Below are positions 7,958 through 15,655 of a stretch of DNA of 35,796 nt, piece after piece. Numbering within the stretch: position 1 is the first letter of the stretch; each line of letters begins with the position of its first letter. This DNA is from Bacteroides sp. (GTDB taxonomy: Bacteria; Bacteroidota; Bacteroidia; Bacteroidales; Bacteroidaceae): positions 1 through 35,796 of the forward strand of contig JAGBWA010000010.1 of NCBI GenBank assembly GCA_017630035.1, written 5' to 3'. Below the pieces are notes generated by a model. The model worked only from the letters and a program-made list of their open reading frames with translations, made no database searches and was not told where the DNA came from. Both the position numbers and the translations under genes were made by a program.

Positions 7958-8644
7958 TTATTCCCAGTTACCTGCGTTGTTGTTAGCAACTTCAAGGTCA
8001 CCAATCTTCAAACCAACATATCTGTTCAACTTGGTTTGCATATCTTTCAAGTTAGCAATTTCTTGCTTGTCCAAGCCGTTCAAATATACATCGTAAGGAG
8101 CCTTAACTTCGAGCAAGCAGAAAGGAGCACCCGACTTAGCTGTATCGTTACGAGTAGCCATTTCGAATTGAGCACCGTTACCGAATGGGATGTATCTCAA
8201 AGAGTCTGCGATGAAGCCCTTAGGGAAGATAGTGTCGATTACAGCAACCCACATAGTGTCGCGAACGAAGTTTTCCAATCCCCACTTCTTTACTTCAGCG
8301 TAGTTCTTAGTTTTCTTAGCTTTTTCAATGATTCTAACGGCCTTCTTTTCTGTCAAGCCTTCTTCAAGTTGTTCGTCGTTCAATTCACCTTGTTTGAACA
8401 CGAAAGGCATCTTGCCGTTCTTAACGAAGTCGATCAAAGTGTCGAAGTTGTTAGTGAATTGTTGGTTGTGCAAAGTACGATATTCGTTTTGAGCCTTACG
8501 AATGTCAATCAAACGAGCAATAACAGCATTGTCTCTGTGTGTTTTTTCTTTCTCAAAGTTGATTGGAGCCATGATGCTGGCATAGCAAACGTAGGCTAAT
8601 ACTAACGCACAAACGCCTAAAATTACATTAAATACAGTTTTCAT
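7958..8644 (-). CDS. Membrane-anchored protein of unknown function
   Basis: I choose the start MKTVFNVILGV at 8644 (228 aa). The longer frame to 8683 would begin inside the -7 box at 8681-8688. One N-terminal transmembrane helix (about 4-24) is followed by a basic/acidic segment with a pilin-like look (DIRKAQNEYRTLHNQQFTNNFDTLIDFVKNGK, given here as a region of about residues 50-80). A soluble domain then ends in a Leu/Lys helix (IANLKDMQTKLNRYVGLKIGDLE). It is probably an inner-membrane protein facing the periplasm. No named family is recognised. It leads the operon with DUF3822 and rsmD. Confidence 0.78.
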   Translation of the reverse strand: MKTVFNVILGVCALVLAYVCYASIMAPINFEKEKTHRDNAVIARLIDIRKAQNEYRTLHNQQFTNNFDTLIDFVKNGKMPFVFKQGELNDEQLEEGLTEKKAVRIIEKAKKTKNYAEVKKWGLENFVRDTMWVAVIDTIFPKGFIADSLRYIPFGNGAQFEMATRNDTAKSGAPFCLLEVKAPYDVYLNGLDKQEIANLKDMQTKLNRYVGLKIGDLEVANNNAGNWE

Positions 8645-8680
8645 GATGGTTATGTTTTTTTTGTTATTATATTCGCACCG

Positions 8681-8688
8681 CAAAAATA
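8681..8688 (-). promoter_or_regulatory. -7 box of the unknown-DUF3822-rsmD operon
   Basis: The minus strand reads TAttTTTG, 36 nt upstream of the ATG at 8644. No clear -33 TTTG is seen at the expected distance. It helps decide the start of the downstream gene. Confidence 0.5.
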
Positions 8689-8740
8689 AGAGAAATTAAT
8701 TAAAAAATGATGTTTCCTCTCATTTTTTTATCGCTTAAAA

Positions 8741-10159
8741 ATGATAAATAACTATTTAGAAAGGCAAATTAAGGAAATTTTTCATTTCCAACCAACAAAA
8801 GAGCAAGATTTTGTGATAAAAATGTTGGCAACATTCTTGTTGTCTCCCAAAAGCGACTTGCTTTTTTTGTTGCGTGGTTATGCCGGTACGGGAAAAACTT
8901 CGTTGGTGGGTGCTTTGGTGAAAACGTTGGATATGCTGAAGCAAAAGACCATTTTGTTGGCGCCAACGGGAAGAGCCGCCAAGGTTCTTTCTTCCTATGC
9001 CAACCATCCGGCTTTTACCATACATAAGAAGATTTATCGGCAGAAGAGTTTTGCCGACGAATCGGCAAGTTTTTCTATTTGTGATAACTTGAACAAGCAT
9101 ACCCTGTTCTTGGTAGATGAAGCATCCATGATTTCGAACGAAGGATTATCGGGTAGCATGTTTGGAAGTGGCCGCTTGCTGGACGATTTGATTCAATATG
9201 TCTATTCGGGCGAGGGTTGTCGCTTGTTGATATTGGGCGATACGGCTCAGTTACCTCCCGTGGGCGAAGAGCAGAGTCCGGCACTGAGCGCTATGATGCT
9301 TGCCGGCTATGGCTTGGAAGTGATGGAAGCCAATCTTACACAGGTTGTTCGCCAAGCCGAATCGTCAGGCATCTTGTGGAATGCCACCGCTTTGCGCAAA
9401 CTATTGGTACAAGACGAATGCTACTCATTGCCAAAGATACGGATTACGGGTTTCCCCGATGTGAAGGTGGTGCCGGGAAATGAATTGATGGAAGCGTTGG
9501 AAGCGTGCTACGATAACGACGGCCTAGAAGAAACCATTGTGGTGTGTCGCTCGAACAAACGCGCAAACATCTATAACAATGGCATCCGTTCGCGTATCCT
9601 ATGGCGCGAAGACGAACTGAACAATGGCGATTTGCTTATGATAGCCAAGAATAACTATTATTGGACAGAGCAAGAGAAGGATATGGATTTCATTGCCAAT
9701 GGCGAGTTGGCCGTTGTTCAGCGTGTAAGGCGTCAAAGCGAGTTATACGGCTTCCGCTTTGTGGATGTAACCTTAACATTCCCCGATCAGGACAATTACG
9801 AATTGGATGCCAACCTCTTGCTCGATACCTTGCAAAGCGAATCGCCGGCGTTGACACGTGCCGATGCCGATAGGTTGTTCAATGCCGTGTTGGAAGATTA
9901 TGCCGACATCCCGTTGAAGCGTGAGCGGATGAAGAAAATGAAGGCCGACCCCTACTACAATGCCTTGCAAGTGAAGTATGCCTATGCCGTTACTTGCCAT
10001 AAAGCGCAAGGTGGACAATGGAAAAATGTATTCATCGACCAAGGCTACATGAGCGATGAATACCTGTCGCCCGACTATTTCCGTTGGCTTTATACGGCAT
10101 TTACCCGTGCCACGGGTACGCTATACCTTGTAAACTATCCGCAAGAGCAAACCGAATAA
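8741..10159 (+). CDS. RecD-like ATP-dependent DNA helicase (AAA_30 / UvrD_C_2)
   Basis: A 472-aa superfamily 1 helicase of the short RecD-like type without the long N-terminal region of RecD2. Walker A GYAGTGKT is at 46-53, motif Ia LAPTGRAAKVLS follows, Walker B is LVDEASM, and motif III is ILGDTAQLPPVG. The C-terminal motifs are AVTCHKAQGGQW (motif V-like) and YTAFTRATGTLYLV (motif VI). It probably acts on 5'-ended DNA in repair or recombination. No recB or recC partner is nearby. The stop codon is 3 bp from the stop of the convergent YitT-family gene. Confidence 0.93.
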   Translation: MINNYLERQIKEIFHFQPTKEQDFVIKMLATFLLSPKSDLLFLLRGYAGTGKTSLVGALVKTLDMLKQKTILLAPTGRAAKVLSSYANHPAFTIHKKIYRQKSFADESASFSICDNLNKHTLFLVDEASMISNEGLSGSMFGSGRLLDDLIQYVYSGEGCRLLILGDTAQLPPVGEEQSPALSAMMLAGYGLEVMEANLTQVVRQAESSGILWNATALRKLLVQDECYSLPKIRITGFPDVKVVPGNELMEALEACYDNDGLEETIVVCRSNKRANIYNNGIRSRILWREDELNNGDLLMIAKNNYYWTEQEKDMDFIANGELAVVQRVRRQSELYGFRFVDVTLTFPDQDNYELDANLLLDTLQSESPALTRADADRLFNAVLEDYADIPLKRERMKKMKADPYYNALQVKYAYAVTCHKAQGGQWKNVFIDQGYMSDEYLSPDYFRWLYTAFTRATGTLYLVNYPQEQTE

Positions 10160-10162
10160 TCG

Positions 10163-11176
10163 TTACTCGGGTTGTATCTCGTTGGCCGAAGGCAATGGCT
10201 TCCAACCCTCTCCATACGTTTCGTATGCATCGGTCATTACAACAAATGCGCGTGGGTCAACCTCCTTAATAATGTGCTTAATGATGTTCGCTTCGCGGCG
10301 GTTCACCACAATGAAGAGCATCTCCTTTTCATTATTACTATATAGCCCGCTACTCTTGATGCGGGTAGCTGTTCGTTCCAACTCCTTCAAGATAAAGTTG
10401 TGCAAATCGCGCATCTCATGGTCGCTGATTACGAAGATTATCTTGTCGTCCTTGGCACCATTGATAACGTAGGCCAATACGCGCGAACTAACAAAGATGG
10501 CTATCAATGAGTAGAACGACAAGTGCCAAGAGGGTTGCTGAAGTGTGCCTGCATCGCCACCAATACCGAAACCAATTACCAGCAAGCCGAACAATACCAC
10601 CAAGGCATCGACCAGTAACACGCCATTCGAGAAACGGATGTGCGTATATTTCTGCATAATCATGGCTACAATATCACTACCACCGGTAGTAGCATCGTTC
10701 TTCACCACAATGCCACACCCAATGCCTATCAGCACACCACCCATCAAGGTGGTAAGCATCAAGTGATTGCTCATGTCAATGCAACCGCCAAGCAACAACG
10801 AAGGGTCGAGCGCTTGAAGTGCTTCTGTAGTGGGGTAGGAAACGACAGATAGTATGTTCATAATCAACGGCGTACTCATAGCAGCAACAATGGTGCGTGC
10901 ACCCAGCTTAGCTCCCAACAGTACTACCGAAAGAATGAGCAACGGAATGTCGAAGAAGTAGCCAAACGTACCTACCTGTATGGCGGGAAACAGGTTGTGA
11001 AGCACAATGCTTGCGCCATATACACCACCAGGCACAATGTTATAAGGATTGATAAAATAGACAAAACCGGCGCACATCAGTGTGCAACCAATAAACACGC
11101 CTGCCCACGACGACCACCAACTAAGTTTCTTCGCCTCTTTAAATTCACTTTTTAATCTTTCAACAAAGCTACTCAT
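10163..11176 (-). CDS. YitT family membrane protein (DUF161 with C-terminal DUF2179)
   Basis: I choose MSSFVERLKSEFKE at 11176 (337 aa). The longer frame to 11215 would start inside the -7 box at 11213-11220. After a cytoplasmic amphipathic start come about six transmembrane helices with glycine-rich turns (NPYNIVPGGVYGASIVL, GGVLIGIGCGIVVKNDATTGGSDIVAMI, both family hallmarks). A soluble C-terminal DUF2179 domain follows (about 250-335; VISDHEMRDLHNFILKEL ... FVVMTDAYETYGEGW). The transported substrate of this family is not established. It is monocistronic with its own promoter. Confidence 0.93.
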   Translation of the reverse strand: MSSFVERLKSEFKEAKKLSWWSSWAGVFIGCTLMCAGFVYFINPYNIVPGGVYGASIVLHNLFPAIQVGTFGYFFDIPLLILSVVLLGAKLGARTIVAAMSTPLIMNILSVVSYPTTEALQALDPSLLLGGCIDMSNHLMLTTLMGGVLIGIGCGIVVKNDATTGGSDIVAMIMQKYTHIRFSNGVLLVDALVVLFGLLVIGFGIGGDAGTLQQPSWHLSFYSLIAIFVSSRVLAYVINGAKDDKIIFVISDHEMRDLHNFILKELERTATRIKSSGLYSNNEKEMLFIVVNRREANIIKHIIKEVDPRAFVVMTDAYETYGEGWKPLPSANEIQPE

Positions 11177-11212
11177 ATTAAATATATAGTTAAGGTGTAA
11201 TACAATAACACG

Positions 11213-11244
11213 CAAAATTAACTTTTTCTTTTCAAAGAAACAAA
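11213..11244 (-). promoter_or_regulatory. Promoter of the YitT-family gene
   Basis: On the minus strand, -7 TAatTTTG (11213-11220) and -33 TTTG (11241-11244) have a 20-bp spacer. The ATG at 11176 gives a leader of about 30 nt. Confidence 0.65.
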
Positions 11245-11306
11245 TCTCTTTGTATATCTATTGAAAACATCTTAACAAAATGCGCTATGCCCTAATGTTA
11301 TGCTCA

Positions 11307-11390
11307 GTTTCCACGCGAGGAAACGGCCGTTCCCTAACGAGGAAACGAGCGTTCCCTCGCAAGGAAACGAGCGTTTCCTAATAGGGAAAC
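11307..11390. repeat. Four-unit array of 22-bp-spaced hairpins (GTTYCC-N6-GGAAAC)
   Basis: Units start at 11307, 11329, 11351 and 11373, exactly 22 bp apart. Each has arms GTTTCC or GTTCCC and GGAAAC around a 6-nt centre (ACGCGA, TAACGA, TCGCAA, TAATAG). The 4-nt linkers are GGCC, GAGC and GAGC. Arms and period are conserved while centres vary. It lies in the 338-bp gap 11216-11553 between the YitT-family promoter and the alaS terminator. No ORF or mobile gene explains it. Confidence 0.85.
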
Positions 11391-11414
11391 TCACGGAAAT
11401 TATAATAACGTGAA

Positions 11415-11426
11415 AAACACGTGTTT
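11415..11426. repeat. 12-bp palindrome AAACACGTGTTT
   Basis: A perfect palindrome just after the hairpin array, preceded by ACGTG so that ACGTGAAAAACACGT also forms an inverted repeat. The centre CACGTG is shared with parS, but the flanks are opposite (AAA/TTT rather than TTT/AAA). It may be a binding site for an unknown dimeric regulator. Confidence 0.35.
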
Positions 11427-11493
11427 AGTTTGTAGATATTCCAAGTTTGTTTTGTTTTGGAAAAATGCATACAAAATAATCCTTAGCGAGCGG

Positions 11494-11528
11494 CAAATAA
11501 AAACCCTTAGTGGATGTCCACTAAGGGT
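11494..11528 (-). terminator. Terminator of alaS
   Basis: The minus-strand stem ACCCTTAGTGG/CCACTAAGGGT (11 bp, 11503-11528) has a 4-nt loop and is followed by TTTTATTTG. It lies 25 bp after the alaS stop codon. The stem repeats on both strands as CCCTTAGTGG and CCACTAAGGG. Confidence 0.8.
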
Positions 11529-11553
11529 GTATAAAATAGGAGTGTCTTGATTC

Positions 11554-14172
11554 TTAGATTCCAGCCAACTCTACTACCTTATCTACGGCAGCTTGCAAGC
11601 CATCGGGATTCTTACCACCGGCAGTTGCGAAGTGAGGTTGACCACCACCTCCACCTTGAATCAACTTAGCGGCTTCCTTCACCAACATGCCTGCTTTCAG
11701 TCCGTTGGCTACGAGGTTGTCGCTCAACATAACGGTCAGCATAGGCTTGCCTTCGTGAACGCTACCGGCTACGAAGCAGAGGTTTTCGGTAATCTCACCA
11801 CGAAGTTGGAAAGCTATGTTCTTAATGGCTTCGGCAGGCATTGGTGCGCAGAACTTAATCAGTTTCACGCCATTTACCTCCTTAATGCTTTCGAGCAATT
11901 TGGCTTTGAATTGTCCTTCCTTCTCCTTCATAAACTCTTCTACTTGCTTCTTCAAGCCTGCATTCTCTTCGATGTGCTTGCGAATAGCGGCAGACAAGTC
12001 GGGAGCATTGTTGAAGAGTGCCTTCAAATCGCGCATTGTGTCTTGGAATGCATCGAGCATCTCCTCTACACGAGCACCGGTATAGGCTTCGATACGACGA
12101 ACGCCAGCTGCTACCGAGCTTTCGCTAACAATCTTCATCATACCGATATGACCGGTAGAGGCAACGTGTGTACCTCCACAGAATTCGATTGACTTGCCGA
12201 ATTGGATAACGCGAACATGGTCGCCATACTTTTCGCCAAACAAGGCAATAGCGCCCAACTCCTTAGCCTCTTCGATAGGAATATTGCGATACTCTTGCAA
12301 AGCAATGTTTTCGCGAATCTTGGCATTTACCAAGTGTTCTACCTTGCGAATCTCTTCGTCGGTCACCTTTTGGAAGTGTGAGAAGTCGAAACGAAGTGAA
12401 TCGGCCGATACCAACGAACCTTTTTGCTCAACGTGCTCGCCAAGAATTTCGCGCAAGGCGTTGTCCAATAAGTGAGTACATGAGTGGTTGGCGGCACATG
12501 CTGCTCGTTTATCGGTATCTACACATGCCATCATTGGTGCCTCGAGGTGTTCGGGCAACTTCTTCGCAATGTGGATAGGAAGGTTGTTTTCCTTCTTAGT
12601 ATCAATAATTTCGATGGTTTCGAATTCGTTTACCAATACACCGGTATCGCCTACCTGACCACCACTTTCGGCATAGAAAGGAGTCTTATCGAGTACGATT
12701 TGATAGAGTGTTTGGTTCTTTTGTTTCACTTGACGATAGCGAAGGATGCTTGTTTCGTATTCGGTATAGTCGTAACCAACAAACTCGGTAGTGCCTTCGT
12801 TCAATGTAATCCAGTCGCCAGTTTCTACGGCAGCTGCATTGCGTGCACGTTGCTTTTGTTGTTGCATCTCGGCTTCAAAACCCTTGATGTCGGCGGTCAT
12901 ACCGCTTTCACGAAGGATAAGTTCGGTCAAGTCGAGTGGGAAACCGAATGTATCGTAAAGCGTAAAGGTGTCTTTACCGCTGATTTCGCTCTTGCCTTGT
13001 GCTTTGGCTTCGCTCATTGTCTTGTCGAGCAAGCGGATACCTGTTTCCAATGTGCGGAGGAATGAATCTTCCTCTTCCTTCATCACCTTGCTGATGAGTT
13101 CCTTTTGTGCATTCAATTCAGGATATGCACCACCCATGTTCTCGATAAGGGTAGGCAATAGCTTGTACATGAAGGCTTGCTTTTGGCCTAAGAAAGTATA
13201 TCCATAGCGAACCGCACGACGGAGGATACGACGGATAACGTAACCGGCTTTTGCATTGCTTGGCAATTGGCCGTCGGTGATAGAGAAGGCAATGGTGCGG
13301 ATGTGGTCGGCAATTACGCGCATAGCAATATCCTTTTGCTTGTCGTCGCCATAGTTCACACCGGCCATAGCGGCAATTGCTTTAATCATAGGTTGGAACA
13401 CATCGGTGTCGTAGTTCGATGTCTTACCTTGTAAAGCCATACAGAGGCGTTCGAATCCCATACCGGTATCAATAACCTTAGCTGGAAGTCCCTCAAGACT
13501 ACCATCTGCCTTGCGGTTGTATTGCATAAATACCAAGTTCCAAATCTCAATCACTTGTGGGTGATCTTTGTTTACCATTTGGTTGCCAGGTACTTTTGCT
13601 TTTTCTTCTGCGGTACGAAGGTCGATATGTATTTCCGAGCATGGGCCGCAAGGACCTGTATCGCCCATTTCCCAGAAGTTGTCTTTCTTGTTACCATTGA
13701 TAATATGGTCTTTCGGTAGGAACTTTTCCCAGAAAGAAGCGGCTTCATCGTCTCTGCTCAATCCCTCTTCAGGGCTACCTTCGAAGACGGTTGCATACAA
13801 ATTCTCGGGATTCAGTTTCAATACATCCACCAAATATTCCCAAGCCCAACAGATGGCTTCTTCCTTGAAGTAATCGCCAAACGACCAGTTGCCAAGCATT
13901 TCGAACATGGTGTGGTGGTAAGTATCATGACCTACCTCTTCCAAGTCGTTATGCTTACCGCTTACGCGCAAACACTTTTGCGAGTCGGCAACACGCGCAT
14001 ATTTAATGGGTTGATTACCCAAGATAATGTCTTTAAACTGATTCATGCCTGCATTGGTAAACATCAAAGTAGGGTCATCCTTGATAACCATTGGTGCTGA
14101 AGGCACGATTTGATGTCCTTTGCTCTCGAAAAAACTCTTGAAAGAGTCTCTAATTTCATTCGCTGTTAACAT
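11554..14172 (-). CDS. alaS: Alanyl-tRNA synthetase
   Basis: Charges tRNA-Ala, and its editing domain clears Ser- and Gly-tRNA-Ala. The full length is 872 aa. The class II catalytic domain at the N-terminus includes [15 protein letters not shown] and the motif-2 region [29 protein letters not shown] (about residues 74-102). The editing domain carries the zinc motif [11 protein letters not shown] (HxxxH) with [13 protein letters not shown]. The C-terminal C-Ala/DHHA1 domain ends in the [15 protein letters not shown] loop. It is flanked by its own promoter (14204-14211) and terminator (11494-11528), so it is transcribed alone. Confidence 0.98.
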   Translation of the reverse strand: MLTANEIRDSFKSFFESKGHQIVPSAPMVIKDDPTLMFTNAGMNQFKDIILGNQPIKYARVADSQKCLRVSGKHNDLEEVGHDTYHHTMFEMLGNWSFGDYFKEEAICWAWEYLVDVLKLNPENLYATVFEGSPEEGLSRDDEAASFWEKFLPKDHIINGNKKDNFWEMGDTGPCGPCSEIHIDLRTAEEKAKVPGNQMVNKDHPQVIEIWNLVFMQYNRKADGSLEGLPAKVIDTGMGFERLCMALQGKTSNYDTDVFQPMIKAIAAMAGVNYGDDKQKDIAMRVIADHIRTIAFSITDGQLPSNAKAGYVIRRILRRAVRYGYTFLGQKQAFMYKLLPTLIENMGGAYPELNAQKELISKVMKEEEDSFLRTLETGIRLLDKTMSEAKAQGKSEISGKDTFTLYDTFGFPLDLTELILRESGMTADIKGFEAEMQQQKQRARNAAAVETGDWITLNEGTTEFVGYDYTEYETSILRYRQVKQKNQTLYQIVLDKTPFYAESGGQVGDTGVLVNEFETIEIIDTKKENNLPIHIAKKLPEHLEAPMMACVDTDKRAACAANHSCTHLLDNALREILGEHVEQKGSLVSADSLRFDFSHFQKVTDEEIRKVEHLVNAKIRENIALQEYRNIPIEEAKELGAIALFGEKYGDHVRVIQFGKSIEFCGGTHVASTGHIGMMKIVSESSVAAGVRRIEAYTGARVEEMLDAFQDTMRDLKALFNNAPDLSAAIRKHIEENAGLKKQVEEFMKEKEGQFKAKLLESIKEVNGVKLIKFCAPMPAEAIKNIAFQLRGEITENLCFVAGSVHEGKPMLTVMLSDNLVANGLKAGMLVKEAAKLIQGGGGGQPHFATAGGKNPDGLQAAVDKVVELAGI

Positions 14173-14203
14173 AGCTTTTTACTAAATAATTCAAAAAACG
14201 GTA

Positions 14204-14211
14204 CAAAGATA
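14204..14211 (-). promoter_or_regulatory. -7 box of alaS
   Basis: The minus strand reads TAtcTTTG, 32 nt upstream of the alaS ATG. No good -33 match is seen at 19-20 bp. It is only 12 bp from the opposing -7 box of the M23 gene. Confidence 0.5.
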
Positions 14212-14223
14212 GTGGGTTTTTAT

Positions 14224-14231
14224 TATTTTTG
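14224..14231 (+). promoter_or_regulatory. -7 box of the M23 peptidase gene
   Basis: TAttTTTG on the plus strand lies 30 nt before the ATG at 14261. The -33 box is not clear. It is interlocked with the divergent alaS promoter. Confidence 0.5.
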
Positions 14232-14260
14232 TCCCATCAAAACACGAAATATTTATAAGA

Positions 14261-15229
14261 ATGCGCAAAGTTTATTATGTATATAATACAAAAACTCACC
14301 GTTACGACCGTATTTATCCCACTGTGCGTCAACGGATAAGGATTGTTTTGCGTCGTGGTTTTTGGTTGCTTTTTGTCGGGTTGGTATGCTTTTTGCTTGC
14401 CTTAATCCTTTTTGGCTATCCGTCTGAAAAAGAGCTCCGTCAAGAAAATGCACGCTTGTTGGCACAATATAAATTGCTGTCGGCCAGATTGGACCAATCT
14501 ATGGAGGTGCTGCAAGATATAGGCGAACGTGATGATAACCTGTACCGTGTGGTGTTTCAAGGCGAACCGGTATCGGCTGAAATTCGTAATTCAGGCTACT
14601 TAGGTACCAATCGCTATGATGATTTAAAAGATATGGCCAATGCCGAAATGGTGATAGAAACAACCCGAAAACTGGATGTGCTGGATAAACAATTGTATCT
14701 GCAATCTACTTCGTTCGACCAGGTGGTAGAGATGTGTCGCAACCAAGAGGAGATGCTGAAGTGCATACCTGCTATACAACCCGTGGCCAATAAGGACTTG
14801 AAACGTATGGCTTCGGGATATGGCATGCGTATAGACCCTATCTATGGCACTACTCGCTTCCACGAAGGTATGGACTTCTCGGCACCAACGGGAACGGATA
14901 TCTATGCTACGGGCGATGGCGTGGTGGTGAAAATGGGTTGGCAAACGGGATATGGCAATACCATTGTGATAGATCACGGATTTGGCTACCAAACGTTGTA
15001 TGCTCACTTAAAGGAATTTCGTACACAACGCGGAAAACGAGTGGTGCGTGGCGAGGTGATTGGTGGAGTGGGAAACACAGGAAAAAGTTCGGGACCACAC
15101 TTACATTACGAAGTGCACAAGGATGGACGTGTAGTGAATCCGGTGAACTTTTATTTCAAAGACTTGAGTGCTGAAGATTATGACCGCATGATTCAGATGG
15201 CAGAAAATCACGGTAAAATGATGGATTAG
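14261..15229 (+). CDS. M23 family metallopeptidase (peptidoglycan endopeptidase or LytM-like regulator)
   Basis: A 322-aa cell-wall enzyme anchored in the inner membrane. The N-terminal basic segment precedes one transmembrane helix (about 32-52, FWLLFVGLVCFLLALILFGY). A coiled coil follows (about 55-90, RQENARLLAQYKLLSARLDQ), then a linker and the LytM/M23 domain at about 205-305. The zinc-site motifs are present: RFHEGMDFSAP (HxxxD) and GPHLHYEVH (HxH), with an extra H in TLYAHL, so it is probably catalytically active. The MerR gene follows after 4 bp. Its neighbours do not include FtsEX or division genes. Confidence 0.95.
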   Translation: MRKVYYVYNTKTHRYDRIYPTVRQRIRIVLRRGFWLLFVGLVCFLLALILFGYPSEKELRQENARLLAQYKLLSARLDQSMEVLQDIGERDDNLYRVVFQGEPVSAEIRNSGYLGTNRYDDLKDMANAEMVIETTRKLDVLDKQLYLQSTSFDQVVEMCRNQEEMLKCIPAIQPVANKDLKRMASGYGMRIDPIYGTTRFHEGMDFSAPTGTDIYATGDGVVVKMGWQTGYGNTIVIDHGFGYQTLYAHLKEFRTQRGKRVVRGEVIGGVGNTGKSSGPHLHYEVHKDGRVVNPVNFYFKDLSAEDYDRMIQMAENHGKMMD

Positions 15230-15233
15230 GACA

Positions 15234-15596
15234 ATGAAGTTATACTATAGCATACACGAAGTAGCGGCCATGTTGGGGCCGGGCGTAAACGAATCTACCT
15301 TGCGCTATTGGGAAAAGGAGTTTGAACAACTAGCTCCTCGAAAGGCAGGTAGGGGGGTGAGACAATATACCCAAAAGGATATTGACTTGCTGAAACTAAT
15401 CTACCATTTGGTGAAGGAAAAAGGTATGACTTTGAAAGGCGCAAAAAGTCGCTTGGCTGTGAATAAAGAGAAAACAGACAAGAACTTTGAGGTTGTCAGT
15501 CGTCTAAAACAAATCCGTCAAGAACTGATGGATATGAAACAAGCACTTGATGCGTTTACATACACTCAGATGGAGGAATTGAGAATTGAGAGTTGA
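15234..15596 (+). CDS. MerR family transcriptional regulator
   Basis: A 120-aa cytoplasmic DNA-binding protein. The N-terminal winged helix-turn-helix (YSIHEVAAMLGPGVNESTLRYW, about residues 4-25) is followed by the wing (LAPRKAGRGVRQYTQKDID) and a long dimerisation helix (KQIRQELMDMKQALDAF). There is no cysteine-rich effector domain, as is usual for the short Bacteroidota MerR proteins encoded beside M23 peptidases. The gene lies 4 bp after the M23 gene and is probably cotranscribed. Its last codons and stop (..EELRIES) are made of a GAATTGA heptamer repeat, so the tail may be an acquired extension. Confidence 0.93.
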   Translation: MKLYYSIHEVAAMLGPGVNESTLRYWEKEFEQLAPRKAGRGVRQYTQKDIDLLKLIYHLVKEKGMTLKGAKSRLAVNKEKTDKNFEVVSRLKQIRQELMDMKQALDAFTYTQMEELRIES

Positions 15597-15655
15597 GAAT
15601 TAAAAATTACTTCCCTAATTCCTAATTCATAAATCATAAGTCACTAATTCTCAAT
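15576..15655. repeat. Back-to-back heptamer tracts at the MerR/rel 3' ends
   Basis: GAATTGA, GAATTGA, GAGTTGA, GAATTAA and AAATTAC run in 7-bp register from 15576 to 15610. From 15614 the opposite-looking CCTAATT, CCTAATT, CATAAAT and CATAAGT continue in the same register. The MerR stop codon and the rel stop codon both lie within the tracts. Confidence 0.7.

Noticed and set aside
11415..11426. AAACACGTGTTT as a parS site
   Set aside because: Only the central CACGTG fits. The flanking triplets are the reverse of the parS consensus, and parA/parB are 10 kb away.
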